Part shown: piece after piece, positions 49,737 to 59,831 of the stretch
Layout: each line of letters starts with the position of its first letter
Position numbering within the stretch: position 1 is the stretch's first letter
Source: Trichosporon coremiiforme
Taxonomy: Eukaryota; Basidiomycota; Tremellomycetes; Trichosporonales; Trichosporonaceae
Direction: 5' to 3'
Length of the DNA stretch: 64,000 nucleotides
NCBI GenBank assembly: GCA_039545355.1
Contig: BCJJ01000026.1
Span: 248,001 to 312,000, forward strand
Translations under genes and position numbers: made by a program
The notes under the pieces: generated by a model
What the model saw: the letters and a program-made list of their open reading frames with translations, nothing else
What the model was told of the DNA's origin: nothing
The model's database searches: none

Positions 49737-50869
49737 ATGACCTTCACTCTTTCGACTAACGCCACCGCCGCCACTCCCTCTAAGGAGAACTCCATCAAGA
49801 AGGTCCCTTCCAGCGACCGTGTCAGTGACCTCGATGTCGTTGTTAGCCGGATTAACGGGCTTAAGCGCATTCCCTCTTATGAGTCTTTGACCAAGGTCAT
49901 GGCGAGTTTCGTTAAGAAGCCCTCTGACCAGTCCACCTCCGCCGATACTTCCTCCAACAGGTCTGACAAGGACGTCATCGTCAACCAGGTGTGTAACCAC
50001 ATCCAGGCAGTCTGTCTCACTACCCTAACATTCATTAGTCCATGGCCGACAAGATCACTCAGGTCAACCACCCTGACGGCAAGTCTTCCCAGGACATGGC
50101 CCCCGCCACCGAGGCGACCATCGTGCACCCCACCGTCACTGCCCAAGTCACCGGCATGGACGCTGTGGACAAGGTGGCCATCATGGCTGCCCCCATGACC
50201 ACCTCCGCTGAGGACGTCGTCAAGGCCCTGCTCATGGACGGGTTTACCGAGGACGTCGCCTCCCAGGACGACATTGCCAAGACCACCGACAACCAGGCTC
50301 AGACCAAGGCCAACGGTGCCGACACCATGCCGATTTCTGTCAAGGAGAGCGACAGCTATGTCGCGGACATTCCGGCCGAGGAGCTGGAGCATCTCGCTCT
50401 CCTCGAGGTTCTCCCCTACCTCCCTCCCGCTAGTGACTCGACCTCGGTCAACATTGAGATCGACAGGGCCTCCACTACAGCTCTTCCCTCGGCGTCGACC
50501 TCGTCTCACGGCTCCTCTCAGATTACTCTGCACATCACGATTTCAGACGACCAGGTGGCGCAGCCGCCCGTTCCCCCCAACACTCGTGCCGACTCTGTCA
50601 ACGGCGACACCTCGGGCCACCACCCCCTGCCTAACCCCTTCCCTGGCGTTAGGCGTTCATCCTCCATCCAGTCGATTACTGTCGAGAGCAACGGGCGCGG
50701 CAGCGTCACCTACCGCATTGTGCTTGTTCTTTTCCGCATCGGTGCCTGGATTAAGCGTAAGATTCTCCGTCGCCGATATGACCCCGCCGCCAGTGTCGCC
50801 GCTGCAACTTACGCGCGTCATCAGACGGCGATGCAGCGCCGCAATCACCTCGTCGAGTGCGGCTGCTGA
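49737..50869 (+). CDS. hypothetical protein ending in CGC
   Basis: Exons 49737-49988 and 50039-50869, phase 0, encode 360 residues. Mostly Ser/Thr/Asp/Pro-rich and disordered, with a repetitive centre (MADKITQVNHPDGKSSQDM, then VIDxV/VEDV-like segments such as DVVKALLMDGFTEDVASQDD). The C-terminal 60 residues are folded-looking and basic: GRGSVTYRIVLVLFRIGAWIKRKILRRRYD, then ARHQTAMQRRNHLVECGC. The hydrophobic-basic helix plus terminal Cys-Gly-Cys could attach the protein to a membrane, by insertion or prenylation; that is inference. No family recognised. The TA-type repeats of start-like Met residues make the exact N terminus uncertain. Confidence 0.6.
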
Positions 50870-52290
50870 GCCCAGCGGAAAGTACGCTGAGCCGTCTCGA
50901 GCTTCAGCCAACAACCAGAACGAGTTCAGCGAGGTTCCAGATTTCAACTTCCGGGTCTTCACGCTTCTCCCCCTTCAATCTAAAACTAATCGAATCGAAA
51001 AGTGAATTATCAGTTGTTGTACATAGTTTTTGTCACTAGCGAGTGCTCATAGCGCATGCATCAAGCGTGGCCCATCTTGACGCTGCAGCTCCTCCAACTG
51101 ACGCCCACTGTCTTGCTGATGGGCAGGCCACCCGATTCGCGTGCATGGCTTGTTCCAGTGTGACTGTCGAAGAGCTGTCCTGATACTGACACTGGGTTCA
51201 GTCAGTGAGCCGACAGCTGCCTCACCGCGCCCTGCCAAGCCCCGTCACACAGCGCACAGGCCTCCCCAGCTCTTAAGCTCTGCAAAACCCGGCAGAATGA
51301 AGGACAGTGTCGCCGCTGTAAACAGCACTCTCCCCCGTCTGCTTCTTCGCAAAGGTTAAATTGTCGCATCACCGTGCGTGCGTCGCTGATCTGACGAGCT
51401 CCTGAATGCATGACAATCTCAGGGTGCCGCCCAATCTCAGCAGCCCAAGCACCCCGAGTGGCGCCACTTTCCCCAGCTTTCCCCACTTTCGAGAACAATC
51501 AGGCGCGAATGCTCCCCTCGTGTCAGACATGGTGTCAGTCTGGCCACAACGTGCCCACACCGACCCCCGCCCCTCCCCCCCCTCCCTCACACCCATTATT
51601 CTGGGCCTGAAACAATGAAGACCGTGCCATGGACACCTGGACGGCAGCGCCTGAGCTGTCTGCCATTTCTGAAAATAACCCAATCTGGGTCTTGGTACCG
51701 CGAGTGATTAGGAAGTGAAGGCACACTGTTGGCTGGATGCAAGGATGTCGCGCTTCCCTCGCCCCGTGTGCGCTACCGAGAGGGCCTCTTTCCGTCACAT
51801 GCTGCGCACGATAAGGCGTAGGAGCAGAGAGGGGCTGCTCGCCGACAGCCCATCACCTGAATTCTGACGACCAGCACGTCTATCAGTCACAGCCTGGAGT
51901 TCTCGAGCTCTGGCTCCCCTCACTGCCAGGTAGCTGCTCCCACGGGACGAGAGCTGCTCTATGCACCCAGAGCCTTTGAGCTCGCTTGCCTGGCTAACCT
52001 TTTCGTGAGCACACGATCTCGTCCAACGGCGCCCGGGCAGCATGACCTACCATGCACACTCGCACTCATCCTCCTTGAGGTGACGACGTCTGGCTGTGTG
52101 CATCAGTTCCCACGGCTTCAGATCTCTCGCGAGGATACACGCTGCGCTGATGGTTCTCACAAAACTCATCAGCAAGATGATTGCTGTCCTCACCCCTCTT
52201 CACCAATACTCCTCGGAGTCGCTTCCACACCGGATTACACGACAGCCTAACCTCAACTCCGACGACGGTCTAACAGACAGCCCACTGAGG
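50870..52290. other. intergenic, nothing certain
   Basis: 1.4 kb with short ORFs only. The frame of the next gene is open upstream to 52096 with ATGs at 52150 and 52183, so its coding region may begin earlier. An acceptor-like CTAACAGACAG lies at 52271-52281, suggesting a leader intron. Confidence 0.45.
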
Positions 52291-53088
52291 ATGGGTATAC
52301 TCGGTCACTTCTTCCACCTCCCGCGTCCCGATATCCGCGAGAACACGACCCTCTTCAGCCATGCGGGGAAGGAGCCATTTCTCGTTCGCCAGCCCGGCCC
52401 GAACGCGCACACCGAGATCCTCGGCCTCAAGCCCTTCTGGTGGCGCAAGGACCAGACGGTCTGGCGCAAGAAGAAGATGCCATGGGGCGACGACCCTGCT
52501 CTCTTCAACAACCACAGCAACGGGTGGCCCGAGGTGCCTGCTATGCGGCGTCTGACGGCACAGGAATGGCTTGCTCGCCCGAAGAACCCGCCTACAAAGG
52601 ACGTGTGGGGAAACGTGTGGTACGACGCCAGCGACGACATCCATGGGATCCCCATTGCCTGTGGGTTGTGGCTCATGTGGCACCCCTTCGTAGCCTGGAA
52701 GGAGTTCGACTACATCGTGCAGCTGTTCGCGATGGAGCTTGCGGGCCGCCGCATGCCCCAGCTGCACTACATTCCCTTCGAGGACTTGCATGAGGCAATT
52801 CGCGCCATGGACCTCGAGGCGTGGGGACCCCGCTGGGCCAAGGCTGCCGGGTACCCGCCTGACGTCCAGGAGATCTGGAGACGCATCCTCATAGTCATTC
52901 GCAAGTTCAAGACGCCAGACGTGATTGCCTGTCGCGCCTTTGCGAGTGCGTTCAAGGGGTTCCCGATCAAGACCCAGCGCCAGGCAATGATGCACTGCCT
53001 CCGGACCGCGCAGAGGCAGCGCGATGTCACTGAGGGCACCGGCAACCACTACATCTGGATCGAGCCCGGCAACGCACTCCACCCCTAG
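52291..53088 (+). CDS. hypothetical Trp-rich protein
   Basis: 265 residues from ATG 52291; ATG 52150 would add 47 residues. The sequence is rich in Trp and Pro: LGLKPFWWRKDQTVWRKKKMPWGDD, then WPEVPAMRRLTAQEWLARPKNPP, DVWGNVWYDASDDIHGIPI and WLMWHPFVAWKEFDYIVQLFAMEL. A helical C-terminal half follows (PPDVQEIWRRILIVIRKFK). It looks like a folded globular protein; no signal peptide or clear membrane span. No family is recognised. The preferred start follows an acceptor-like site and begins the conserved-looking part, but the upstream starts cannot be excluded. Confidence 0.6.
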   Translation: MGILGHFFHLPRPDIRENTTLFSHAGKEPFLVRQPGPNAHTEILGLKPFWWRKDQTVWRKKKMPWGDDPALFNNHSNGWPEVPAMRRLTAQEWLARPKNPPTKDVWGNVWYDASDDIHGIPIACGLWLMWHPFVAWKEFDYIVQLFAMELAGRRMPQLHYIPFEDLHEAIRAMDLEAWGPRWAKAAGYPPDVQEIWRRILIVIRKFKTPDVIACRAFASAFKGFPIKTQRQAMMHCLRTAQRQRDVTEGTGNHYIWIEPGNALHP

Positions 53089-54457
53089 TTGTGTGTAGGC
53101 TACAACCACGACCACCAAGGACAATTAGGTATTTCTGTTTGTAACTCCTATGCTTATTTTATACCTCACCGGCTAGGTGCACGTTCTGCATGCATGTAGG
53201 ACGCTGAACAGAAAAGAACCGAAACGGTGCGAAATCAGAGAAAGTGCCACGTGAGCGGTGGCGAAAGTGAACGGCGGGACTCTTATGGACGGTGATGATT
53301 TCGGCGGCTTCGAAGATCGAAAGGCAACGCCAGCTTCTTTCCCTGATGGCGGATTTCCTACTCCTTCCACGTCTGAGATAAAGGAGAATTCAGTACCGCA
53401 GGACTACACTCGCACTCTCGCGTCTCCATCATTTCGAATCAGCCGCCGTCAGGCTCCGCTCTGCACCTAGACTGCCGCAGACTGTCTATGCTGGTTCCTG
53501 AGATCTGCTTTAGACAGGTGCTATGGGAGGGACATGCTCACCAATGTCCCCGTATCTCGCCCAACGCCAATAGTTGGTGACGATTTCGATCTGTTACCTC
53601 GGCCGGGTTGAAGAAGTAATGAGGAACATGTTCCACGGCGTATTGGTATCAGCCGAGGGTAAAAGGGGAACAAGGGCTGAACCATTCCCGCAATCGGTCA
53701 TCCTGCTCGAGGTCGCCAAGCTCTCCGAATCCGCAGCCGCCTACAGTCGAACGACGCCGAGCCTTACTGTGACTACCTGAACGTCCGTGCGGACCCCATG
53801 ACCTGTCTCTCGCGCCTGCGAAGCTTGCGAGACCTGATAAGACCCTGAGCGTGTGTGGCTCTTTCGCGAGCAGATGATATGACTTCCCTGTCCTCCCGCA
53901 TGTTTTGCTCGTGAAGGACACTGGGCCTCTTCAGAGACGGCGAGTTGCCGCTGGTCCTGAGCACACACGCGCTGCCGTTGTGCTCCCTTTGCACTATCCT
54001 CACTCTCCTTCAGAGTCACATGCACCCGCCCCGACTGACCTCTACCAGCTGTACACGCGTCCTCGAACCCTTCAACATCTTCTTCACTTCCACCTCGTCA
54101 TATCATCATTCCCTTCAATCACAGCCTTCCCCGTCCCCACCTACTTTACTCTTCGATCATAACGCACCGCTCGTGAAACTTGTCGCAAGGGATTCGTCCT
54201 AGACCCAGAAGCTCGCATCTGGTGATTCCGCTTAACATATCCGAAACTGACAGTGCAAGCCCACTCTACACCTCAAAGATGGACAGTCAGGCAGGTGTTG
54301 CCCAGCACACCTTTGGACATCCCATTCCCGTCTATGACGTTCAGGCCCCGAATCAGCGCGTTCACGCTAACTCCTCGAACGAGAGTCCATCATTTGCCGC
54401 ACTTAACCTTATCCTCTGCCTGACGCCCATCAGTACACTCAGCTCTCCAACACCGGC
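53089..54457. other. intergenic with a possible upstream exon
   Basis: No complete gene. An ATG frame at 54279 (MDSQAGVAQHTFGHPIPV...) runs toward a CTGACGCCCATCAG acceptor at 54433, after which the next gene's frame is open (YTQLSNTG before its ATG). No donor in the matching phase was found, so this is not joined to the gene below. Confidence 0.4.
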
Positions 54458-55389
54458 ATGAGCAACGTGAACATCCATGACGTCGACACGCACGATATAA
54501 CCCTGCAAAGCGCCATCCGCGACATCCTGGACAACCATCCGGTTGTCGTGGAGGCCCAACGCATCTGGGCAGCCCCATTCCCAACCCCAGCCGCCCGCAA
54601 TCGTGCGAAGGCTATGCTTGCCAGCTGGGCAGAGAACTTGGAGTACCAGCTCACCTTCCTTGCGTCCAAGCATGTCCCTGACCCTTCGTTGCTGGTCGAC
54701 GGCAGCCTCCCGGTGTCGTTCTACCCCGTTCCAAGCACATTCCATCTGCTCGCCCCGATCAACACCGCTCTACGCTCTTGGAGGTTTGAAACCGGCCACC
54801 AGCATCCCTCCTGGGTCCCTCCTCCCCAGGGGTCAGTGAGCTTTGCCCCGCAGTTTCGAGGCGCTCCCTCTGTCCCCAGCGCAGAGTCGGGAGACGACTC
54901 GTTCGCTACTCCGGTCGTCTGCGAGCAGATCTCAGACTCGTCCGCTACTGCCACTGATGGTGCCGCTGCCACTGCACTGATGCCTGATGGCACAAGCATT
55001 CCCGTGTACGAGTGGAGCACCTTGTGCGCGTCTGGGATCAACTTGCTCGCCCATGCCGAAGAGCCCAAGGTGAGCTACAGCAGCCGCAGGTCTGAGCTAA
55101 CTAACCGATCTCCTATGAGTTCGTTCCCGTCTGGAGCTCTACCAATCGCAAGTACGAGTTTTTCGCCGAGAAGACCAACGAGAAGCCCCACCCGCTCTGG
55201 CCGTCCGGCATTGATCCTTTCGGGACATTCGATCCTCTTGACTGTCTCGAGGCTGGCGATGCTCATGAGCTCTTTGGCACCGGCGGCACCGGCGGGTCTG
55301 GTATCCAGTCCGACGACGAATATGATTCCGACGACAGCTTTTCGAGTTTGTCCACCTCGTCTGACAGCGACGCTGAGTCTGGTGATTAG
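54458..55389 (+). CDS. hypothetical protein ending at an in-frame UAG
   Basis: Exons 54458-55069 and 55120-55389 encode 293 residues. The N-terminal part is helical (ITLQSAIRDILDNHPVVVEAQRIW, then ARNRAKAMLASWAENLEYQLTFL), followed by SWRFETGHQHPSWVPPPQGS. The second exon, FVPVWSSTNRKYEFFAEKTNEKPHPLW, ends in an acidic Ser/Asp tail (DDEYDSDDSFSSLSTSSDSDAESGD) before TAG. The intron has a CTAACTAAC branch site. The frame after TAG stays open and coding-like (next entry), so this may be an incomplete protein. The N terminus may also lie upstream at 54279. No family is recognised. Confidence 0.55.
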
Positions 55390-56246
55390 CAGCGTTCCCG
55401 AACTCGTCGTCTCCCTCCCGTCAGTGAGATCCGCGGTGCACTCCTGCGCCGTCTGCCTCAAGCCATCTCGGGGCCGTTCTTCACTGATCACGACACACCG
55501 GCACGCCGCAAGAGCCCTCTGAGCGCGCCTCCGCTCAGTATCCCGGACCTCGTGTCGACGCCCGTGCCTCAAGCGTTCAAGGACGGTGCAATCACCCGTC
55601 GTCTCTCGGCCAGCTGGCAGCCCCTCGGTGACGCCCCCGGCCCTTCCAGGCTCCAGCTCCAGCACAAGATTGGCCCCAGTGGCTTCAAGGGCGAGGACTC
55701 TGGTGGTCTACTCCGCCGCGCTTCGTGCGTCGACCAGCTTCACGCTCCCGCAATCGCGACGAACACGTCTAAGTCTTCGAGCGCTGCTGACAGTAGCGTC
55801 CCAGCGACCGGTTCTAGCTCTCATCCCAGGGATGCCATGGACCGCCAGAATGAACTTTCTGACACGGTCGTCGTCACTACCTCCTCCTCCTCTGCGGCCA
55901 AGCGCATACCGCCACCTCCGACGCCTCCACGGAAGCCGCCGCCTTCGTCGTTCCTTCTCACGGCCTGTCATACCCCCCTACCCTGTTCAACAGCCCGCGC
56001 TTCGCCTCCGTTGACAGCATCGACAGCAAGTCAGGGTCAGACGTCGCCGGCGCGAACGGAGCTGCCTCCAGCTCACCCGGGTCTGATCAGTTGGAGCTGG
56101 TCGAGGAGAACCACGAGCCAAACTGCGAGGTTGCGCTGCACCGTCTTCTGGGGTTGTCTGGCGGGGAGTGCTCCTGCTGGAGCTTCGTCCAGGATGACCC
56201 CAGTGACCCGAGCGCCCCCTCTAATTACGGTGCCGACACCGAGTAG
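55390..56246 (+). pseudogene. coding-like continuation after UAG, with a frame change
   Basis: Directly after TAG 55387-55389 the same frame continues open for more than 170 codons with protein-like content (SEIRGALLRRLPQAISGPFF, then SIPDLVSTPVPQAF, ITRRLSASWQPLG). In 55880-55960 the coding-like frame changes to one reading FVVPSHGLSYPPTLFNSPRFASVDSIDSKSGSD and ends VALHRLLGLSGGECSCWSF..., stopping at 56244-56246. No intron in the right phase explains either break. It is either the remainder of a gene broken by a nonsense and a frameshift mutation, or a case of readthrough plus an unrecognised intron, or sequence error. Confidence 0.5.
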
Positions 56247-56805
56247 GCGATGGGGTCCGAACTCGCTCTCCACGTCACGGCCCAGCTTCCAATCTACAGC
56301 ACAACCCTTTGTGTCCTCAGCATAGTCACCACCCAGCCCAAGCTGCATGCCTCTCCCCTCGCGTTCGTCGTCCTTCCTCGCCTCTCTATCACAAAACTAC
56401 CCAAAAGTCTATAAACGGGTCGTGTTATCATTTCGGATCCACTTTGTTCCCAATGTTGTGCTATAAAAGCTGTTTTCAGGCCGCGCCGATGCCCAAGATC
56501 TACCCTTACTGCCTCCGTTCTGTAGTTGTTCATGAATGTTGTGCAACCTACATCTGTCCACAAGGCTGCCTGCTGAGGTCGTTATGCATCACTGAGATGA
56601 GGGAGCTGCTCAGCCTGGCACGCGACCCTACCGCGACGCGCGGGGTTCAGGTCAAGGGCGCGGGCCGTGCCTGAAAGTCATGTGCGCGTGCCAAGTCGCC
56701 TAGGGTCTCGTCGCGGGGAAGTTGTCGTCGTCACATCCTCCACTCTCTCTCTATTCTCTTTCTCGGCCGTCCTCGCTCGCTCCAAAGCCGGCATGCGCAA
56801 CTAAC
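56247..56805. other. intergenic, promoter of the permease gene
   Basis: 559 bp. A 121-codon frame (56309-56674) has no protein-like features. The last 80 bases are C/T-rich leader with CTAAC just before the ATG. Confidence 0.45.
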
Positions 56806-58938
56806 ATGTCCCCCGGCTACCCTTCAGAGAGCTCCTCAACGACGCGGCTATCGTCGTCCTCGCCGCCCGCGAGCCTCCGCGCTCTCGAGCTCGAGCAAGG
56901 CCCCGCGACCGGCTCTCCACTTGCGCTCCGCCGGACTGCGACGCTGCAGTCCATCTCCGGCTTTGAGTTCGAGCACGCCCTCCTCCCACTTAGCTTGAGT
57001 GGTGACGAGCCGCAACACGATGGAGAGCACAAGCACGTTGGACTTCTCCACGGTGAGCTGGTGTGACAGGAATGGCAGCTGACAACAAGGCATGGCCCTC
57101 GTCGTGGGCATGCAAGTTGGAAGCGGCATCTTCTCGTCCCCCGGTGTCGTTGTCGCGAGTGTAGGGAGCGTAGGCGCGAGCCTGCTCGTATGGCTCGTGT
57201 CTGGTGCGCTGGCATGGACGGGCGCGAGTTCGTTCGCCGAGCTCGGCTGTGCGATTCCCCTGTCGGGCGGTGCACAGGCGTATCTCGCATACTCGGTGAG
57301 TCTCCAGCGCAGAGCAAGTCGGCGCCGCATTCAGCTGTTCTTGGCATGTCATCGAGCTGACTGCAGTTTGGACCCATGGCGTCCTACTTGTTCACGTGGA
57401 GTGCGGTGTCTGCGCTCAAGCCTGGCTCGGCGGCGATCATCGCGCTCATTTTCGGCGAGTATGTGAACCGGATGATCTGGCATGCGTTCTGGGCCGACGG
57501 CTCGCCTCCCGAGTGGACATTCAAGGTGACTGCCGTCTTCGCGATCATCGCTATCAGCGGTCTGAACCTCATCTCGCCTTCGTCTGGCACGCACTCCCAG
57601 GTCGTGTTCACCGCTGTCAAGATCGGTGCACTGCTCTTCGTCGCCATTCTCGGGTTGCTGCAGCTCGTCCGCAACGGACCGGGACCCGCGTTCCAGGGCG
57701 ATGTGTTCGCGGGCTCCTCGACTTCGCTTAGCAGCTACGCGATCGCGCTCTACTCTGGCCTCTGGGCTTTCGACGGCTGGGACCAGTGCTCCTTCGTCGC
57801 TGGCGAGATGACGAACCCGACCCGCGACCTCCCTCTTGGCTTGCACCTCAGCATGACGATTGTTGTATCGCTGTTCCTGGCTGCGAACGTCGCGTACTTT
57901 ATCGCACTTGACCCCGGCGTCGTTGCCGCGAGCAATACCGTTGCTCTCGACTTTGGACGAGCCACGATTGGATCTATCGGCGCCGCTGTCTTCTCAGCTC
58001 TGGTGGCCATCTCTTGCTTCGGCGCGTTGAACGGGAGCTTCTACACCAGTGAGTACCAGTCTAAGCTATGACCCACGTTACGCTAAGCTGATGTCCAGCC
58101 GCGCGGCTCATCTTCGCTGCTGGAAAGGACCACTTCCTGCCCGCAGTCTTCTCGCGTGTCGACCCAAAGCGCAAGACGCCCGACAACGCGCTTTTCCTGA
58201 ACGCAGGTCTGACGGTGCTGTACGTCGTCTTCGGTGGCGGGTTCCGGAGTGAGTTCAGCTCGATGCTTCTTTTGCACAGCTAACTTTCAGCGCTTCTCAA
58301 TTTCTTCTCGGTCACGAGCTGGACGTGGTACCTGACGACGGTCATCGGACTCCTCTACCTGCGCGTGAAGGAGCCGCACCTTGAGCGGCCGTACAAGACG
58401 TGGATCACGACACCAATCACGTTCTGCATCGTGAGTGCGACACAGGAGCTACGTCGATGTCGCATGAGCTGACCCCAGGTCGCGATGTTCCTCCTCCTGA
58501 TGCCGATATTTGCCGCGCCTTGGGAGGCGCTGGCCGCATTCCGTAAGTCGGACAGACCACAGCTGATTTATCCTGAGTTTCCAAGCTGACAACAGTGTTC
58601 ATGGGTGTCGGCGTGCCGATGTACTACATGACGGCGCACTCTCGCGCGTCCAAGGTTGGCTCGGCGTACGTCGATCCTGGGACCGTAGTGGGCGGTGCCT
58701 CGGGCTTTAAGGCTACTGCGAGGAGTGAGTCCAAGCATTACCTTACTTTCATAGCTTCGATGGCTTGCGTGGATAAGCTAACATTGCAGCCGCCTGGACG
58801 ACATTCGTCGAGGATATTAGCGGCGTCATGCCTGCGCGCTTGCGGACACTTCTCCAGCTTCGGCCAGCACACCAGGCATACTCGGAGGTGCAGTACGGGA
58901 TGCTCGAGGACCACGAGATGTCCGAGCACCGGCGGTAG
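56806..58938 (+). CDS. L-type amino-acid permease (APC superfamily)
   Basis: Eight exons: 56806-57052, 57090-57295, 57367-58048, 58099-58248, 58291-58430, 58479-58542, 58596-58724 and 58790-58938, giving 588 residues. A Ser-rich cytoplasmic N terminus of about 80 residues precedes GMALVVGMQVGSGIFSSPGVV, the helix-1 GSGIF signature of the LAT/APC transporters. Next come SFAELGCAIPLSGGAQAYLAYSFGP, YSGLWAFDGWDQCSFVAGEMTNP (LAT motif in helix 6), FSALVAISCFGALNGSFYT and AARLIFAAGKDHFLP. Fungal members (Mup1-like) import methionine, cysteine and other neutral amino acids at the plasma membrane; substrate is not fixed by sequence. All seven introns are phase-consistent. The tail is acidic and charged (YGMLEDHEMSEHRR). 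Confidence 0.93.
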
Positions 58939-59306
58939 CCATAGATTGTGGGCTGCCCGATCCGTTCTCAATTTCAGAGATCCAGTAATGACATGACACG
59001 AAATAGCATGGATGCAAGCATTGGAATAACGAGTTATAATGCTCGACTGCCCTCTTCATCCAGCGAGGGCTTATCAGCCTCCATGCTTCTCTGCCTGCTT
59101 CTCTACGCCCCTACGTCCCTACCTCTGAGACCCTCGCTGCCCTGTTCGAGGGCTCCGACAGACTGGTCACGTGATTCGCCCCCCACCCCCACCTCCACCA
59201 CCCATGTCCACACCGCTCTACACATGCCTCACACAACGGCTAGATTGCCTCCCCGGCTGTTACACGAACTGCGCAACACACACAGGCTCCTCAAAAGATA
59301 GAGCGC
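58939..59306. other. 3' flank of the permease gene
   Basis: No gene recognised. Contains a CCCCCCACCCCCACCTCCACCACCC stretch near 59177-59202. Confidence 0.45.
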
Positions 59307-59409
59307 TGCTCACTGCCGGGTTCGAGCCGGCGATCTCCACAGTGCGCTGTGTATAGCCGCGCGCGACTGCAGCGTGAATGTGGCGGGTTCACCCCTTCTC
59401 TAAGTGAGC
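59307..59409 (-). tRNA. tRNA-Val(CAC)-like gene with a 30-nt intron
   Basis: The minus strand has a perfect 7-bp acceptor (GCTCACT/AGTGAGC), 5-bp anticodon stem (CCACA/TGTGG) and 5-bp T stem (GCCGG/CCGGC). The loop TTCACG then C gives anticodon CAC (59374-59376) with G37. Removing an intron at 59343-59372, between bases 37 and 38, leaves exactly 73 nt, with A73. The D loop keeps A14, G15, G18, G19 and A21, but two of four D-stem pairs mismatch, and T54 is C. A Pol III stop (TTTT, 59293-59296) follows. Architecture supports a tRNA-Val; the D-arm and B-box changes leave open a decaying copy. Confidence 0.68.
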
Positions 59410-59831
59410 CTACCCAGTTTCACGTTTTGCGAAGCGGTGCGCCCCGGGGGGGTAGTTCCTGTCGTCGCTGGTTTCATAACATGCTTGTGCAAGCCACTGC
59501 AGTGAGGAGATGAATGACCTTCTGTCCGTGCACCACCGTTCCCCTTTTCGTAATGCCCTGCACCTCAGACCAGGGGATTCGCATTGATCAACATGGTCAC
59601 AAGTCGGCGGCCGCTTCGCTGCTATCCTTGAGTTCTGCCCAGCCAGTATTCTCCCATTCCCAAGCATTTGGCCTCATTGAAGCAGGAGGCTTGCTCCATC
59701 TCACCCTGGCAGGGTCCTGTCCCCGAGCTTCATTGTGCACCCAACCAGAGCACAACCCGTTCCGTCCTGATCAGCCGTTGTACAAGATGATGCATTGTGA
59801 GATCTCAATTATGTGTGCGAATACATGCAGT
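59410..59831. other. intergenic, 3' flank of UTP13
   Basis: 422 bp between the tRNA and the UTP13 stop. The long plus-strand frame that starts here continues across UTP13 as its antisense and is not a gene. Confidence 0.45.
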
